Below, in pieces: positions 32,814-40,968 of a stretch of DNA of 56,323 nucleotides. A program made the translations under genes and the position numbers. Origin of the DNA: an uncultured Bacteroides sp. (lineage in GTDB: Bacteria > Bacteroidota > Bacteroidia > Bacteroidales > Bacteroidaceae); contig NZ_CAJLKP010000039.1 of NCBI RefSeq assembly GCF_905207245.1, forward strand, positions 1-56,323, read 5' to 3'. How positions within the stretch are numbered: the stretch's first letter is position 1; each line of letters opens with the position of its first letter. The notes beneath the pieces are model-generated. The model ran no database searches. It had not been told where the DNA came from and was given only the letters and a program-made list of their open reading frames with translations.

Positions 32814-33652
32814 TTATCCGAAGTTGGTCAGGATGTAGTTTACGAATTGCGGGTCGGTGAACTCCACATTGCCGCCGTCTTGCAAGTTCAGCTTCTCGAT
32901 GGCTTTCAGCTCATCGGCAGAGAGTGAGAAATCCAGACTGGTCAAGTTCTGCCTCATCCGGTCGATGTGCGTGGACTTCGGAATGGCTACAATTCCCTGC
33001 TGTGTCAGGAAGCGGAGCCCTACTTGTGCGGCAGACTTCCCATAGCGGGAGCCGATTGCCGACAATACTTCGTGGCGGAAGAAATTGTGCTGTCCTTCTG
33101 CCATCGGAGCCCATGCCATCAGCTTCGTATCGGTCTGTTCCATCAGTTCCCGCATTTCCTGTTGCTGACTGAACACGTTTGTTTCCAATTGGTTGACAGC
33201 GGGCATTACCTCTACATGCTTCACCAAGTCGATGAATCTGTCCGGACGGAGCTTACACCTATCGCACGCACCTTGCCTGCTTTCAGTGCTTTCTCCATGG
33301 CACGATAAGTGCCGTAATAGTCGCCGAACGGTTGATGGATGAGCAGCAGGTCGATATATTCCGTCTTCAGTTTCCTTAAACTTTCGTCAATCGAGACTGC
33401 CGCCTTCTCTTCGCCTGCATTCGAAATCCAGACTTTGGTGGTGATAAACAAGTCTTCCCTTTTCACGTTCGACTTGCTGATGGCTTCACCTACGCCTTCT
33501 TCATTATAATATGCTTGTGCGGTGTCTATCAGTCAATAACCTGTGGACAGGGCATCGTTTACACATAGTTCACATTCTTTCGGTTCTACTTGAAATACAC
33601 CATATCCGAGGACTGGCATTTCTACACCGTTGTTCAGTTTAATTGTTTCCAT
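32814..33652 (-). pseudogene. DkgA-type aldo-keto reductase, nonsense codon plus frameshift
   Basis: Starts at 33652, METIKLNNGVEMPVLGYGVFQVEPKECELCVNDALSTGY, then TGA where relatives have Arg (before LIDTAQAYYNEEGVG). A second lesion near 33245 shifts the frame inside the RAIGVSNFYPDRF block: one frame ends RAIGVSSVRTDSSTW, and the other resumes at IDLVKHVEVMPAVNQLETN and runs to 32814. Everything else of the ~275-residue enzyme is present (WISNAGEEKAAVSID, LLLIHQPFGDY), so decay is recent and by point changes, unlike the deletion remnants to the left. Confidence 0.85.
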
Positions 33653-33742
33653 GATTGTTCTGGTTTTAAAGTCATCCTGCCGTTTCCATTGAAAGGTTCT
33701 CTGCAAACCGACAGGATGAACAAGAAATGATTCTTTTATAAA

Positions 33743-34735
33743 TTAAAATGCACCGGTCTTGATATGAGGAACATAAGGAGCTTCCAGTGCCTTGATTTCC
33801 TCCTCATCCAACTTGATGTCGAGTGCCACAACCGCCTGCTCGATGTGTTCCACCGAAGTGGCACCCACAATGGGCGAAGTGATGAACGGCTTGGACAACA
33901 TCCACGCAAGGGATTCCTGCGCCATGGTGCGCCCGTGCTCCTTGGCAATCTTTTCCAAGTTATCTACCACAACTTTGTCCACATCGTTGGTGGCATCCCA
34001 TACGGCCGGAGATACGTTGTCCACCTTCACACGCTCGGTCATTGTTCCCCACGGATGGGCGCAACGGCCACCTGCCAACGGGCTCCAGGGTACAACAGCC
34101 ATATTGCGGTCGGCGCACAGCGGCATGATTTCACGTTCTTCTTCCCGATAAATCAGGTTGTATTGCGGCTGCAAGGAAGCAAACTTCGTCCATCCGTTCT
34201 TCTCGGCAATGCCCTGCAAGCGTTCCAACTGCCAGGCAAAGATGGTAGAAGCACCGATGTAGCGGGCTTTGCCACTCTTCACCACGTCGTGAAGGGCTTC
34301 CATAATTTCTTCCATCGGTGTGTTGGAATCTAAGCGGTGAATCTGATAGACATCCACATAGTCCATACCCAAACGCTGAAGGCTGTGGTCAATCTCCGCC
34401 ATGATGTTCTTGCGTGACAAGCCACCGCCATTAGGACGTCCCGGACGCATCTCGAAGTTCACTTTCGTGGCAACTACAATTTCATCACGGTTCAGTCCGT
34501 ACTCACGAATCAGTCGGCCGGTGATTTCTTCGCTCGTCCCCATCTGATAGACATTGGCTGTATCGAAATAATTAATGCCAAGGTCGATGGCTTTCTTAAA
34601 GAGCGGTTTTGCATCCTCATAATCCTTTGCCCACGGGAAAACGCCGTTCTCCGGTCCCGGTTTACCAAAACTCATCATACCCAGACATATTCTTGATACG
34701 TCCATTCCTGTGTTTCCAAATTTTACGTACTGCAT
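33743..34735 (-). CDS. Aldo-keto reductase (YajO/YakC type)
   Basis: 330 residues, MQYVKFGNTGMDVSRICLGMMSFGKPG. Catalytic Asp and Tyr in YFDTANVYQ, Lys in VVATKVNFEM, His in VYQIHRLDSNTPM. C-terminal ITSPIVGATSVEHIEQA and ending EAPYVPHIKTGAF, the same ending type as the AKR remnant at 4761. Cytosolic NADPH-dependent carbonyl reductase. First gene of operon C (AKR, broken AKR, flavodoxin, flavodoxin), 49 bp from the class 1 -7 box and divergent from AraC 34906. Confidence 0.9.
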   Translation of the reverse strand: MQYVKFGNTGMDVSRICLGMMSFGKPGPENGVFPWAKDYEDAKPLFKKAIDLGINYFDTANVYQMGTSEEITGRLIREYGLNRDEIVVATKVNFEMRPGRPNGGGLSRKNIMAEIDHSLQRLGMDYVDVYQIHRLDSNTPMEEIMEALHDVVKSGKARYIGASTIFAWQLERLQGIAEKNGWTKFASLQPQYNLIYREEEREIMPLCADRNMAVVPWSPLAGGRCAHPWGTMTERVKVDNVSPAVWDATNDVDKVVVDNLEKIAKEHGRTMAQESLAWMLSKPFITSPIVGATSVEHIEQAVVALDIKLDEEEIKALEAPYVPHIKTGAF

Positions 34736-34783
34736 AGTTCTACTGTTTTTTAAGTTTGAATACTAATGTTCTTTCTTTCGATT

Positions 34784-34855
34784 GCAAAGATAGAGGCTTT
34801 TCTGCCGGGAGAGGTTACACATAATCCTCTTGGTTTTACACATTTTGCGTAATTC
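34784..34855 (-). promoter_or_regulatory. Class 1 operator C and -7 box
   Basis: Minus-strand TATCTTTGC (34784-34792); TTACACA at 34815-34821 and 34836-34842 start 31 and 52 nt away. This is the best-conserved class 1 site. It is shared with the divergent AraC gene, whose -7 box is TACTTTTGC at 34881-34889. Confidence 0.75.
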
Positions 34856-34905
34856 GTTCTTTTATGTCGTTTTTCTTGTTTACTTTTGCATAAAACGATA
34901 GAACA

Positions 34906-35736
34906 ATGGAAGATAACAACGATGTAAACTTCATCTTCTCCACTTCCTTTGAGGAGATAAACAACCCTCTATTTGAGAATTGGGGAGTTCATTTAGTATG
35001 TCTGAACGGTTGGGGCAGTTTTTCCTACAACGATAAGACGATATCGGTTACGAGGAATGATGGCATGGTGCTTACGCAACCTACGCTGGCCAAGGATATC
35101 GAGCAGAGCGATGATTTGAACATCGTGTTCCTTGCTGCTCCGTTCCGATTTCTCTATAATCAGCTTCCTGCCAACCATTACGGGGTAGGCGGCTGCGTGA
35201 GCCTGTTCGATAATCCTATTTTTCATTTGTCCGATGAAGATGCCAAGAGTCTGTTAGATGATTTGTACCGCATCAAGCAACGGATGGACGAACGGGACCA
35301 TCCTTTCTATAAAGAGATGATGGGTAGCTTGACGCTAACCATGATATACGACCTCTTCGCTTTCCATGCCAAGCAGAACGCCACGGTCAATTCATCGGAA
35401 CGGGCGACATTCATTGTAAAAGAATTGATTAACCTGCTGTCCGGTGGCAGGGTGAAGACGCATCGCGAGGTGGGCTATTATGCCGAACTGCTGCACGTCA
35501 CGCCCAAATACCTGTCGGACACAATCAAGCGGAATACCGGACGGAGCGTGCTCTATATGATTGACCAATACACCGTTCCCATGGTGGTGGAGTTCCTGAA
35601 GAACAGCACGCTGAGCATCTCGCAGATTGCTGACATCATGAACTTTTCATCGGTGGGCTATTTCAGCCGTTATGTGGTAAAGCATTTGGAAATGTCGCCC
35701 AGCCAGTACCGGGCGACATTGCTGCCAAAGAAATAA
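34906..35736 (+). CDS. AraC-family regulator, subfamily 1
   Basis: 276 residues. The sensor begins FIFSTSFEEINNPLFENWGVHLVCLNGWGSFSYNDKTISVTRNDGMVLTQP (cupin). DNA-binding part: HREVGYYAELLHVTPKYLSDTIKRNTGRS and ISQIADIMNFSSVGYFSRYVVKHLEMSPSQYRA. Divergent from AKR operon C and next to the best class 1 site, so it is the first candidate for binding TTACACA repeats. A gene of nearly the same sequence once existed at 9773-9868. The 263 bp that follow (35737-35999) show no gene or clear element. Confidence 0.9.
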   Translation: MEDNNDVNFIFSTSFEEINNPLFENWGVHLVCLNGWGSFSYNDKTISVTRNDGMVLTQPTLAKDIEQSDDLNIVFLAAPFRFLYNQLPANHYGVGGCVSLFDNPIFHLSDEDAKSLLDDLYRIKQRMDERDHPFYKEMMGSLTLTMIYDLFAFHAKQNATVNSSERATFIVKELINLLSGGRVKTHREVGYYAELLHVTPKYLSDTIKRNTGRSVLYMIDQYTVPMVVEFLKNSTLSISQIADIMNFSSVGYFSRYVVKHLEMSPSQYRATLLPKK

Positions 35737-35999
35737 GGTTGCGAATAATTAATTAGGGTGTCCAGCTCTATGTTCTCGTTTTTGAGATTGGCTTAACAAT
35801 TTAATCTATTGATTATGAATTAAAACAACCTCATTTTATGATATGATTTTAACTCTTAAAAAAGCATCGTAATTTTCTTTTTAGTATGCTCCATATGCTA
35901 TGTGGTTATCAGCCCTTTGGAAGATTCACAGTTACTTCTTGAACTAAAAGCCGGAACGTCAAACTGAACACCCTACCTAATAATTAATGAAGTGATATT

Positions 36000-36665
36000 T
36001 CATTCGCTTTGTAACATACCGATTCTCTGTAGCCATGCCCGTACATTATCACGGGATTGTTCGTTGCGGATTTGGTCACCGGCAATACCGTAACTATCCA
36101 ACAGTGCAGCGTTGGGGAAATACGTTCGAATAAGGCTTACACAACTGCTGATTCCACTGCCTCCATGCGTGCCGAACGGCACAATCGTTTTTTGGGCTAA
36201 TGCCGGATATGTTTCATAAAATGTCCGCATTATCATTGGAGGACCTCCATACCAAATTGGAGAACCGATAAAAATCACCGAATAGCGGTCCAGATTTTCC
36301 AACGGTTTTTTGATTGCAGGTCGGGCATTCGTATCCGATTCATGTTGTGAAACTGCCAACATCGAAGTATAATCAGTCGGATAAGGCGTTTCGGGAATGA
36401 TTTCATAAACATTCCCTCCCGTAAATTCACGGATGTAATCACCCATGACGGCCGTATTTCCTTTCTCTACATATCCGACATTCCAATTTTCTCCGGCACG
36501 AGAGAAATAGACGATTAAAATATCCCCGTCCGGAACATCTGTATCGCCCGGATTATTGACGTTGTTCTCTTCTCCTGAAATCGGCTCTTCCGCATCATTT
36601 TTGCTGCACGAAAAGCAAAAAAGGAAACTCAAAAGGCTGCATATAATAACTGATACTTTTTTCAT
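36000..36665 (-). CDS. Flavodoxin_4 lipoprotein
   Basis: 221 residues. MKKVSVIICSLLSFLFCFSCSKNDAEE is a lipoprotein signal (CFSC). An acidic linker leads to ILIVYFSRAGENWNVGYVEKGNTAVMGDYIREFTGG, IFIGSPIWYGGPPMIMRTFYETYPAL and PFGTHGGSGISSC. Close in sequence to the lipoprotein at 22520-23200 (same spacing, same RTFYE segment). Last gene of operon D. Expected: envelope-anchored FMN protein passing electrons to or from exported reductases. Confidence 0.87.
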   Translation of the reverse strand: MKKVSVIICSLLSFLFCFSCSKNDAEEPISGEENNVNNPGDTDVPDGDILIVYFSRAGENWNVGYVEKGNTAVMGDYIREFTGGNVYEIIPETPYPTDYTSMLAVSQHESDTNARPAIKKPLENLDRYSVIFIGSPIWYGGPPMIMRTFYETYPALAQKTIVPFGTHGGSGISSCVSLIRTYFPNAALLDSYGIAGDQIRNEQSRDNVRAWLQRIGMLQSE

Positions 36666-36695
36666 GACTTATCATTTTGTGTGATTCAATTTATC

Positions 36696-37553
36696 TCAAT
36701 CCGCCGGAGTGAACGCTCCCAAAAACTTCTCCTGTTCTGCCAAGCTCATGGTAAAGAAGCGTTTTCCCTTTTCCAACGCCCTGATTTCCTGCATCTCCTC
36801 ATTCGTGAGCGAGAAGTCGAACACATCGAAGTTCTCGCGGATGTGCTTCGGATTGGTCGATTTCGGGAAAACGACATGACCCTGCTGAATGTGCCAGCGG
36901 AGGATAATCTGCACGTTGCTCTTCCCGTACTTCCGGCCGAGGCGCGAGAAGACCGGCTCGCCCAACAGTGCGACATCCCCGTGCCCGATGGGATACCAGC
37001 TCTCGATGACCGTTCCGCAAGAGGCGATGCGTCCTTTCAGTTCTTCCTGCTGATAATAGGGATGGCACTCCACTTGCAACACGGCGGGCTTTATTTGGGC
37101 GGTCTGCAACACCTCTTCCAGCCTGTTGGACTCGAAGTTGCTGAGTCCGATGCTCCGCACCTTCCCCATGCCTACCGCCTTCTCCATATCCCTCCACGCG
37201 CCGAGGTAATCGCCGAACTGCTGATGCAGCAACAGCAAGTCGATGTACCCGCAGTCCAGTCGGGCAAGCATCTTGTCGATGGCCGCCATCGTCTTGCCCT
37301 CGCCGTACTCGCTGGGCCAGAGCTTGGAGGTAATCCACAGCTCCGCACGGGCAATGCCGCTGTCCTTCACAGCCATGCCCACGCCACGCTCGTTCTGATA
37401 GGCGTGCGCCGTGTCGATGTGCCGATAGCCGGTCTGCAAGGCTTCCAAGCAAGCCTTTCGGGTTTCGGCATCGCCGTCTATCTGATATACACCCAGTCCG
37501 AATTGTGGAATCCGATTCCCGTCATTCAATGTCAAATAAGTCTGTTCCATCAT
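36696..37553 (-). CDS. Aldo-keto reductase (2,5-diketogluconate reductase/DkgA type)
   Basis: 285 residues. LNDGNRIPQFGLGVYQ start; tetrad Asp47, Tyr52 (HIDTAHAYQNE), Lys77 (WITSKLW) and His110 (LLLLHQQFGDY); GLSNFESNRLEEV, PAVLQVECHPYYQQ, VVFPKSTNPKHIREN. Fits AKR5/DkgA enzymes that reduce methylglyoxal, diketogluconate and other dicarbonyls with NADPH. Cytosolic; a signal-bearing paralogue is at 38626. Its C-terminus is duplicated as the fragment at 9693-9768. The GC-rich codon use leaves long open frames on the opposite strand, which are not genes. Confidence 0.91.
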   Translation of the reverse strand: MMEQTYLTLNDGNRIPQFGLGVYQIDGDAETRKACLEALQTGYRHIDTAHAYQNERGVGMAVKDSGIARAELWITSKLWPSEYGEGKTMAAIDKMLARLDCGYIDLLLLHQQFGDYLGAWRDMEKAVGMGKVRSIGLSNFESNRLEEVLQTAQIKPAVLQVECHPYYQQEELKGRIASCGTVIESWYPIGHGDVALLGEPVFSRLGRKYGKSNVQIILRWHIQQGHVVFPKSTNPKHIRENFDVFDFSLTNEEMQEIRALEKGKRFFTMSLAEQEKFLGAFTPAD

Positions 37554-37575
37554 TTTAAAGTCCTCCTATATTCGT

Positions 37576-38061
37576 TTACTTAAAGTCCTCCACCGTGGTG
37601 AACATGAAGTTCGATTCGCGTTTCTTGATGAGCCACTTGCCGTCCACCTTCACATAAGTGTCCCGATAGCGCACGCCGCTCTGGTTCTTCTTTCCTCCTC
37701 CGATGAGCGTGACAAAGCAATAGCTGATTCCCGTGGCTTCATTGCCCTTTATCTCCACCGTCTGCTGTCCGTTCAGGTGATAGACCACATCGAACAGGGC
37801 GAGATAATTGGCAAACGCCTTGCCAATCTGTTCCTTTCCTTTCATGACGGACACGCGGTCACCACTCTTGGAATGTACCTCGGCATCGTTCGTGAAGAGC
37901 GTCATCTGTGCATCCACATCCTTCACGTCCGCGAGGTTCGAGAAGGTATCTACCAGTTCTTTCAACGCCATCCGGTCGGCCACTTCTGCTGCCGGAATTT
38001 GGGCGGCGGTTGTCAACCAACTGCCTGCCACCAATACGATTGTTGCAATCAAGTTTCTCAT
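37576..38061 (-). CDS. NTF2-like (SnoaL) exported protein
   Basis: 161 residues with signal peptide MRNLIATIVLVAGSWLTTAAQ. The mature part DRMALKELVDTFSNLADVKDVDAQMTLFTNDAEVHSKSGDR... GIGK-type helix ... VKVDGKWLIKKRESNFMF is an NTF2-like SnoaL_4-type domain (Asp-Ala-Glu-Val in the pocket wall). The first 19 codons plus leader are nearly identical in DNA to those of the AKR at 38626, although the mature proteins are unrelated. Third gene of operon D. Substrate unknown. Confidence 0.82.
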   Translation of the reverse strand: MRNLIATIVLVAGSWLTTAAQIPAAEVADRMALKELVDTFSNLADVKDVDAQMTLFTNDAEVHSKSGDRVSVMKGKEQIGKAFANYLALFDVVYHLNGQQTVEIKGNEATGISYCFVTLIGGGKKNQSGVRYRDTYVKVDGKWLIKKRESNFMFTTVEDFK

Positions 38062-38075
38062 AACTACTTCGTTTT
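38021..38075. repeat. Shared leader/signal-peptide cassette, copy 1
   Basis: 55 bp covering the leader and first 14 or so codons of the NTF2-like gene match 39551-39605 at 52 of 55 positions. Confidence 0.85.
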
Positions 38076-38079
38076 TAAT

Positions 38080-38592
38080 TTATTTATTACTGTTACTTGG
38101 TCTGTTACACCACAACCAGCCCTTGTCCGTCTTGTTCAGAGCCATGTTGCTGTTCAACCGCCACGTTCCGTGCGACCCCCATATACGGGCTTCGATAACC
38201 GAAACATAAGTCGCGGTGGCCTGATTCCCGGAAATGCGGATGCTCAAGTCCTGCATTTCGATGGCATAATAGCGCATACTCTCGGCTGCGATTTCGTCCA
38301 GCCATTCCTGCTTGGTCTGTGTCGTACCGGTGATGTGTGTCAGGATCAGGTCATCCGCCATCAGCGATGAAAGCGTTTCCACATTCCTGTCTATCATCGC
38401 CTGATTCCGGCGTTCGAGCAATGCCATTATCTCCTTTTCTTCTTCTGTCATATCCTCCGGCTGGTTTTGTTCCTGTCCGGCTTCGGGCGTTTCGGGTTCC
38501 GCATACTCTTCTCCGGCACAAGCCGTCAGGGAGAATAGCAGAAAAGTGCCGATAAAAAGCGCCCTTACCGTGTCTTTGATAGCTGTTCTCAT
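38080..38592 (-). CDS. NTF2-like (DUF4440) lipoprotein
   Basis: 170 residues. MRTAIKDTVRALFIGTFLLFSLTACAGEE is a lipoprotein signal (LTAC). After a Glu/Pro linker: MALLERRNQAMIDRNVETLSSLMADDLILTHITGTTQTKQEWLDEIAAESMRYYAIEM and WRLNSNMALNKTDKGWLW. It resembles the NTF2-like proteins at 15234 and 17730 (THITGTTQTK against VHMSGVRQPK) more than its neighbour at 37576. Second gene of operon D. Function unknown. Confidence 0.82.
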   Translation of the reverse strand: MRTAIKDTVRALFIGTFLLFSLTACAGEEYAEPETPEAGQEQNQPEDMTEEEKEIMALLERRNQAMIDRNVETLSSLMADDLILTHITGTTQTKQEWLDEIAAESMRYYAIEMQDLSIRISGNQATATYVSVIEARIWGSHGTWRLNSNMALNKTDKGWLWCNRPSNSNK

Positions 38593-38625
38593 GATTTTGT
38601 TCCTCTTTTTGCTGTTGGCATTAAG

Positions 38626-39591
38626 TTAATCCCAAATCTCATATCCGCTAAACCACTTGCTAATCTCATCGTAGGTTTTGGTAAAATATCGGCGTTCGGA
38701 ATCGAGTGCCCGCAGAGCCGCCATTTCTTCCTCGTTCAGTTTAAAGTCGAACACATGGATATTCTCCTCGATATAAGCCGGATTGTCCGTACCCGGAATG
38801 ACGGAGAAACCTTCCTGAATGTGCCAACGGATGATGACTTGTGCAGCAGTCTTTCCGTGAGCACGGGCTATCCGGTTTATTACGATATCTCTCAGCAGTT
38901 CGCCCTTGCTGTCTCTTCCACCGAGGGGGAACCAGCTTTCCAAAACAATGCCGTTCGCTTTCAACTTCTCCTGCCAATGCTTACGTTGGGCGTAGGGATG
39001 ACATTCTATCTGCATCGTTGTCGGCTTCACCTTCATGCTGTCCACAATGGCACTGAACATTGCGTCGTTGAAGTCGAAATTGCTGATGCCGATAGCCCGT
39101 ACCTTCCCCTGTCCGATGGCTTTCTCCAGTTCCTTCCATGCACCTGCATAGTCGCCTACGGGCTGATGCAGGTAAACGAGGTCAATATAGTCCACATCCA
39201 GACGACGGAGCATCTTGTCGATGGCAGGCAGGGTCTTGCCTTCGCCATACTCGTTGGGCCACAGCTTCGAGGTAATCCAAATCTCTTCACGCGGAATGCC
39301 GCTTTCTTTCACTGCCCGTCCCACACTGCGCTCATTGCCATAAGCATGTGCCGTATCAATGTGTCGGTAGCCTTTCTTCAGTGCCTCCGCCACGGCGTTC
39401 TTCGACACTTCTCCCTCGGGAAGGCAGAATGTTCCCAAACCGAACTGCGGCATAGTGAGTCCATTGTTCAATTTCAGCAGAGGCACATTTGCCTCCGTCA
39501 CGTTTACCGGAATATCCGTTCCCGGAGTTTGGGCGGAAGCTGCAAAACAGCTGCCTGCCACGAATACGATTGTTGCAATCAAATTTCTCAT
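38626..39591 (-). CDS. Exported aldo-keto reductase (DkgA type)
   Basis: 321 residues. The signal peptide MRNLIATIVFVAGSCFAASAQ precedes a complete AKR: LNNGLTMPQFGLGTFCLPEGE, HIDTAHAYGNE (Asp, Tyr), WITSKLWPNEYG (Lys), LVYLHQPVGDY (His), AIGISNFDFNDAM, PTTMQIECHPYAQRK, FSVIPGTDNPAYIEENI. A Sec-type signal on an NADPH enzyme is odd, as no NADPH is expected in the periplasm. First gene of operon D, 29 bp from its -7 box. Confidence 0.89.
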   Translation of the reverse strand: MRNLIATIVFVAGSCFAASAQTPGTDIPVNVTEANVPLLKLNNGLTMPQFGLGTFCLPEGEVSKNAVAEALKKGYRHIDTAHAYGNERSVGRAVKESGIPREEIWITSKLWPNEYGEGKTLPAIDKMLRRLDVDYIDLVYLHQPVGDYAGAWKELEKAIGQGKVRAIGISNFDFNDAMFSAIVDSMKVKPTTMQIECHPYAQRKHWQEKLKANGIVLESWFPLGGRDSKGELLRDIVINRIARAHGKTAAQVIIRWHIQEGFSVIPGTDNPAYIEENIHVFDFKLNEEEMAALRALDSERRYFTKTYDEISKWFSGYEIWD

Positions 39592-39605
39592 AACTACTTT
39601 GTTTT
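39551..39605. repeat. Shared leader/signal-peptide cassette, copy 2
   Basis: Leader and early signal-peptide codons of the exported AKR, 52 of 55 identical to 38021-38075. Confidence 0.85.
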
Positions 39606-39619
39606 ATTATCTTTCGGGA

Positions 39620-39680
39620 GCAAAGGTAGCGGAACATCCTCATTCTCTTGATACACAAAACACCGCCATACTTTCACATT
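39620..39680 (-). promoter_or_regulatory. Class 1 operator D and -7 box
   Basis: Minus-strand TACCTTTGC (39620-39628); ATACACA at 39651-39657 and TTTCACA at 39672-39678 start exactly 31 and 52 nt away, each one base off TTACACA. Divergent from AraC 39796. Confidence 0.62.
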
Positions 39681-39757
39681 TTTCCCTCGAAGCAGGAAAT
39701 CGGGCATATTCAGCAGAAAAACAGCAATCCGTGAAAGGGATTCTCACCGATAAGTCC

Positions 39758-39766
39758 TACATTTGC
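39758..39766 (+). promoter_or_regulatory. -7 box of the AraC gene at 39796
   Basis: TACATTTGC fits TAnnTTTG, 30 bp before the start. Confidence 0.58.
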
Positions 39767-39795
39767 AACAGTATAAACAGAAAAGAGAAGAAACG

Positions 39796-40638
39796 ATGGA
39801 ATCACACAACTTCCACGAAGGGGACATCCTGCTATTCAACACCCGGACAGACAAGACGGCACCTGCGGACTACGTAGGGCGGTATCACATCCATATCCTC
39901 TGCCATAAGGGGCAAGCCCGGTTCTGCATGGCGGAGAAGACTTTCCGGATAGAGGCGGATGATTTCGTCATCTGGCAGATAGGTTCGGACATAGACGAGG
40001 TGGTCTGTTCCGATGATTTCGATGCCGACTTTCTGCTCGTCTCCCGGAACTTTCTGATAGAGAACAATCCCGAAACCGTATGGGCGACCAAGGGCTACGT
40101 CTATATCAAGCACAATCCGGTCTTCCACCTGAACGAGCAGGACAAGGCGCTGTGCGATGCCGACTTCTTCCGTTTCAGAGAGCAGTTGGCGGGCAAGGAC
40201 CACCTCTTCCGCAAAGAGATATTGGGCAGGCAGATGCAGATATTCCTGTTCGACCTGTGGAATATCTATGCCCAGGAAATCAACAAGCTGCAACAAGTAT
40301 CAAGTATACAAGCCAATCTGTTCAACCGCTTCATGGATTTAGTCCGGCAATATGCCGCCGGGAATCGGGAGGTGACGTTCTACAGTGAGAAGTTGTGCGT
40401 CTGCCCCAAGTATCTGTCCGAGGTAGTGCGCAAGGGAAGCGGAAAGCCTGCCTCCTACTGGATAAACGGCTACGCCACGCAGGAAATCGTTGCCCTGCTG
40501 AAGAAGCCGGACCTTACCCTATCGGAAATATCCGAACGGTTGAACTTCTACAACCAGTCCCACTTCAGCCGGTTCGTGAAGAAGGTGCTCGGCGTGTCAC
40601 CGTCGGAATACAGGAATGAACTGGAGAAGAAGAAATAG
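39796..40638 (+). CDS. AraC-family regulator, subfamily 1
   Basis: The start at 39796 (MESHNFHEGDILLFNTRTDKT) follows AGAAGAAACG; the frame is open 11 codons further but those lie over the promoter. 280 residues. Cupin sensor (YHIHILCHKGQARFCMAEKTFRIEADDFVIWQIGSD) and HTH part (FYSEKLCVCPKYLSEVVRKGSGKPASYWI, LSEISERLNFYNQSHFSRFVKKVLGVSPSEYR). Same overall type as 34906. Divergent from operon D. Confidence 0.9.
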   Translation: MESHNFHEGDILLFNTRTDKTAPADYVGRYHIHILCHKGQARFCMAEKTFRIEADDFVIWQIGSDIDEVVCSDDFDADFLLVSRNFLIENNPETVWATKGYVYIKHNPVFHLNEQDKALCDADFFRFREQLAGKDHLFRKEILGRQMQIFLFDLWNIYAQEINKLQQVSSIQANLFNRFMDLVRQYAAGNREVTFYSEKLCVCPKYLSEVVRKGSGKPASYWINGYATQEIVALLKKPDLTLSEISERLNFYNQSHFSRFVKKVLGVSPSEYRNELEKKK

Positions 40639-40696
40639 CCGACAACCATGAGAAGTTTGTTTACTTTTCTGCTCATCATCATCCGTTGTCCCGAAA

Positions 40697-40789
40697 GGCC
40701 GCTACAGGTATCTGTAGAGGGGTTGCTGACTTGGCCTTGCCGAGGTAGCTACCTTGACATCGACTTGGTAGCTAACTTTTCGGGGCAGG
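40697..40789. repeat. 23-bp periodic degenerate array 3 (4 units)
   Basis: Units begin at 40697, 40721, 40744 and 40767 (24, 23, 23 bp) and share GG-nn-GCT-nAC; the third contains the palindrome GGTAGCTACC. It occupies the middle of the 330-bp gap between the AraC stop (40638) and the histidine kinase start. No other element is clear there. Confidence 0.65.
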
Positions 40790-40968
40790 GGCGGATTGTA
40801 TGATTTTATTTCTTTCTCCACTACAAAACGGAAGAGATGACGCAAACAAGGCAAAGGTATGTGCCCCAAAAATATCCATTTCATGTCCACAATACTGAAA
40901 TTCGCCCGAAATCCCGTTGCTTATTCAAAGGTTATTCTTATTTTCGTCCCCTAAAAAACAATAGTCCG

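Noticed and set aside
34736..34905. tRNA or small structured RNA in intergenic regions
   Set aside because: Larger gaps were read for cloverleaf or riboswitch-like conserved stems; only operators, short hairpins and arrays were found.
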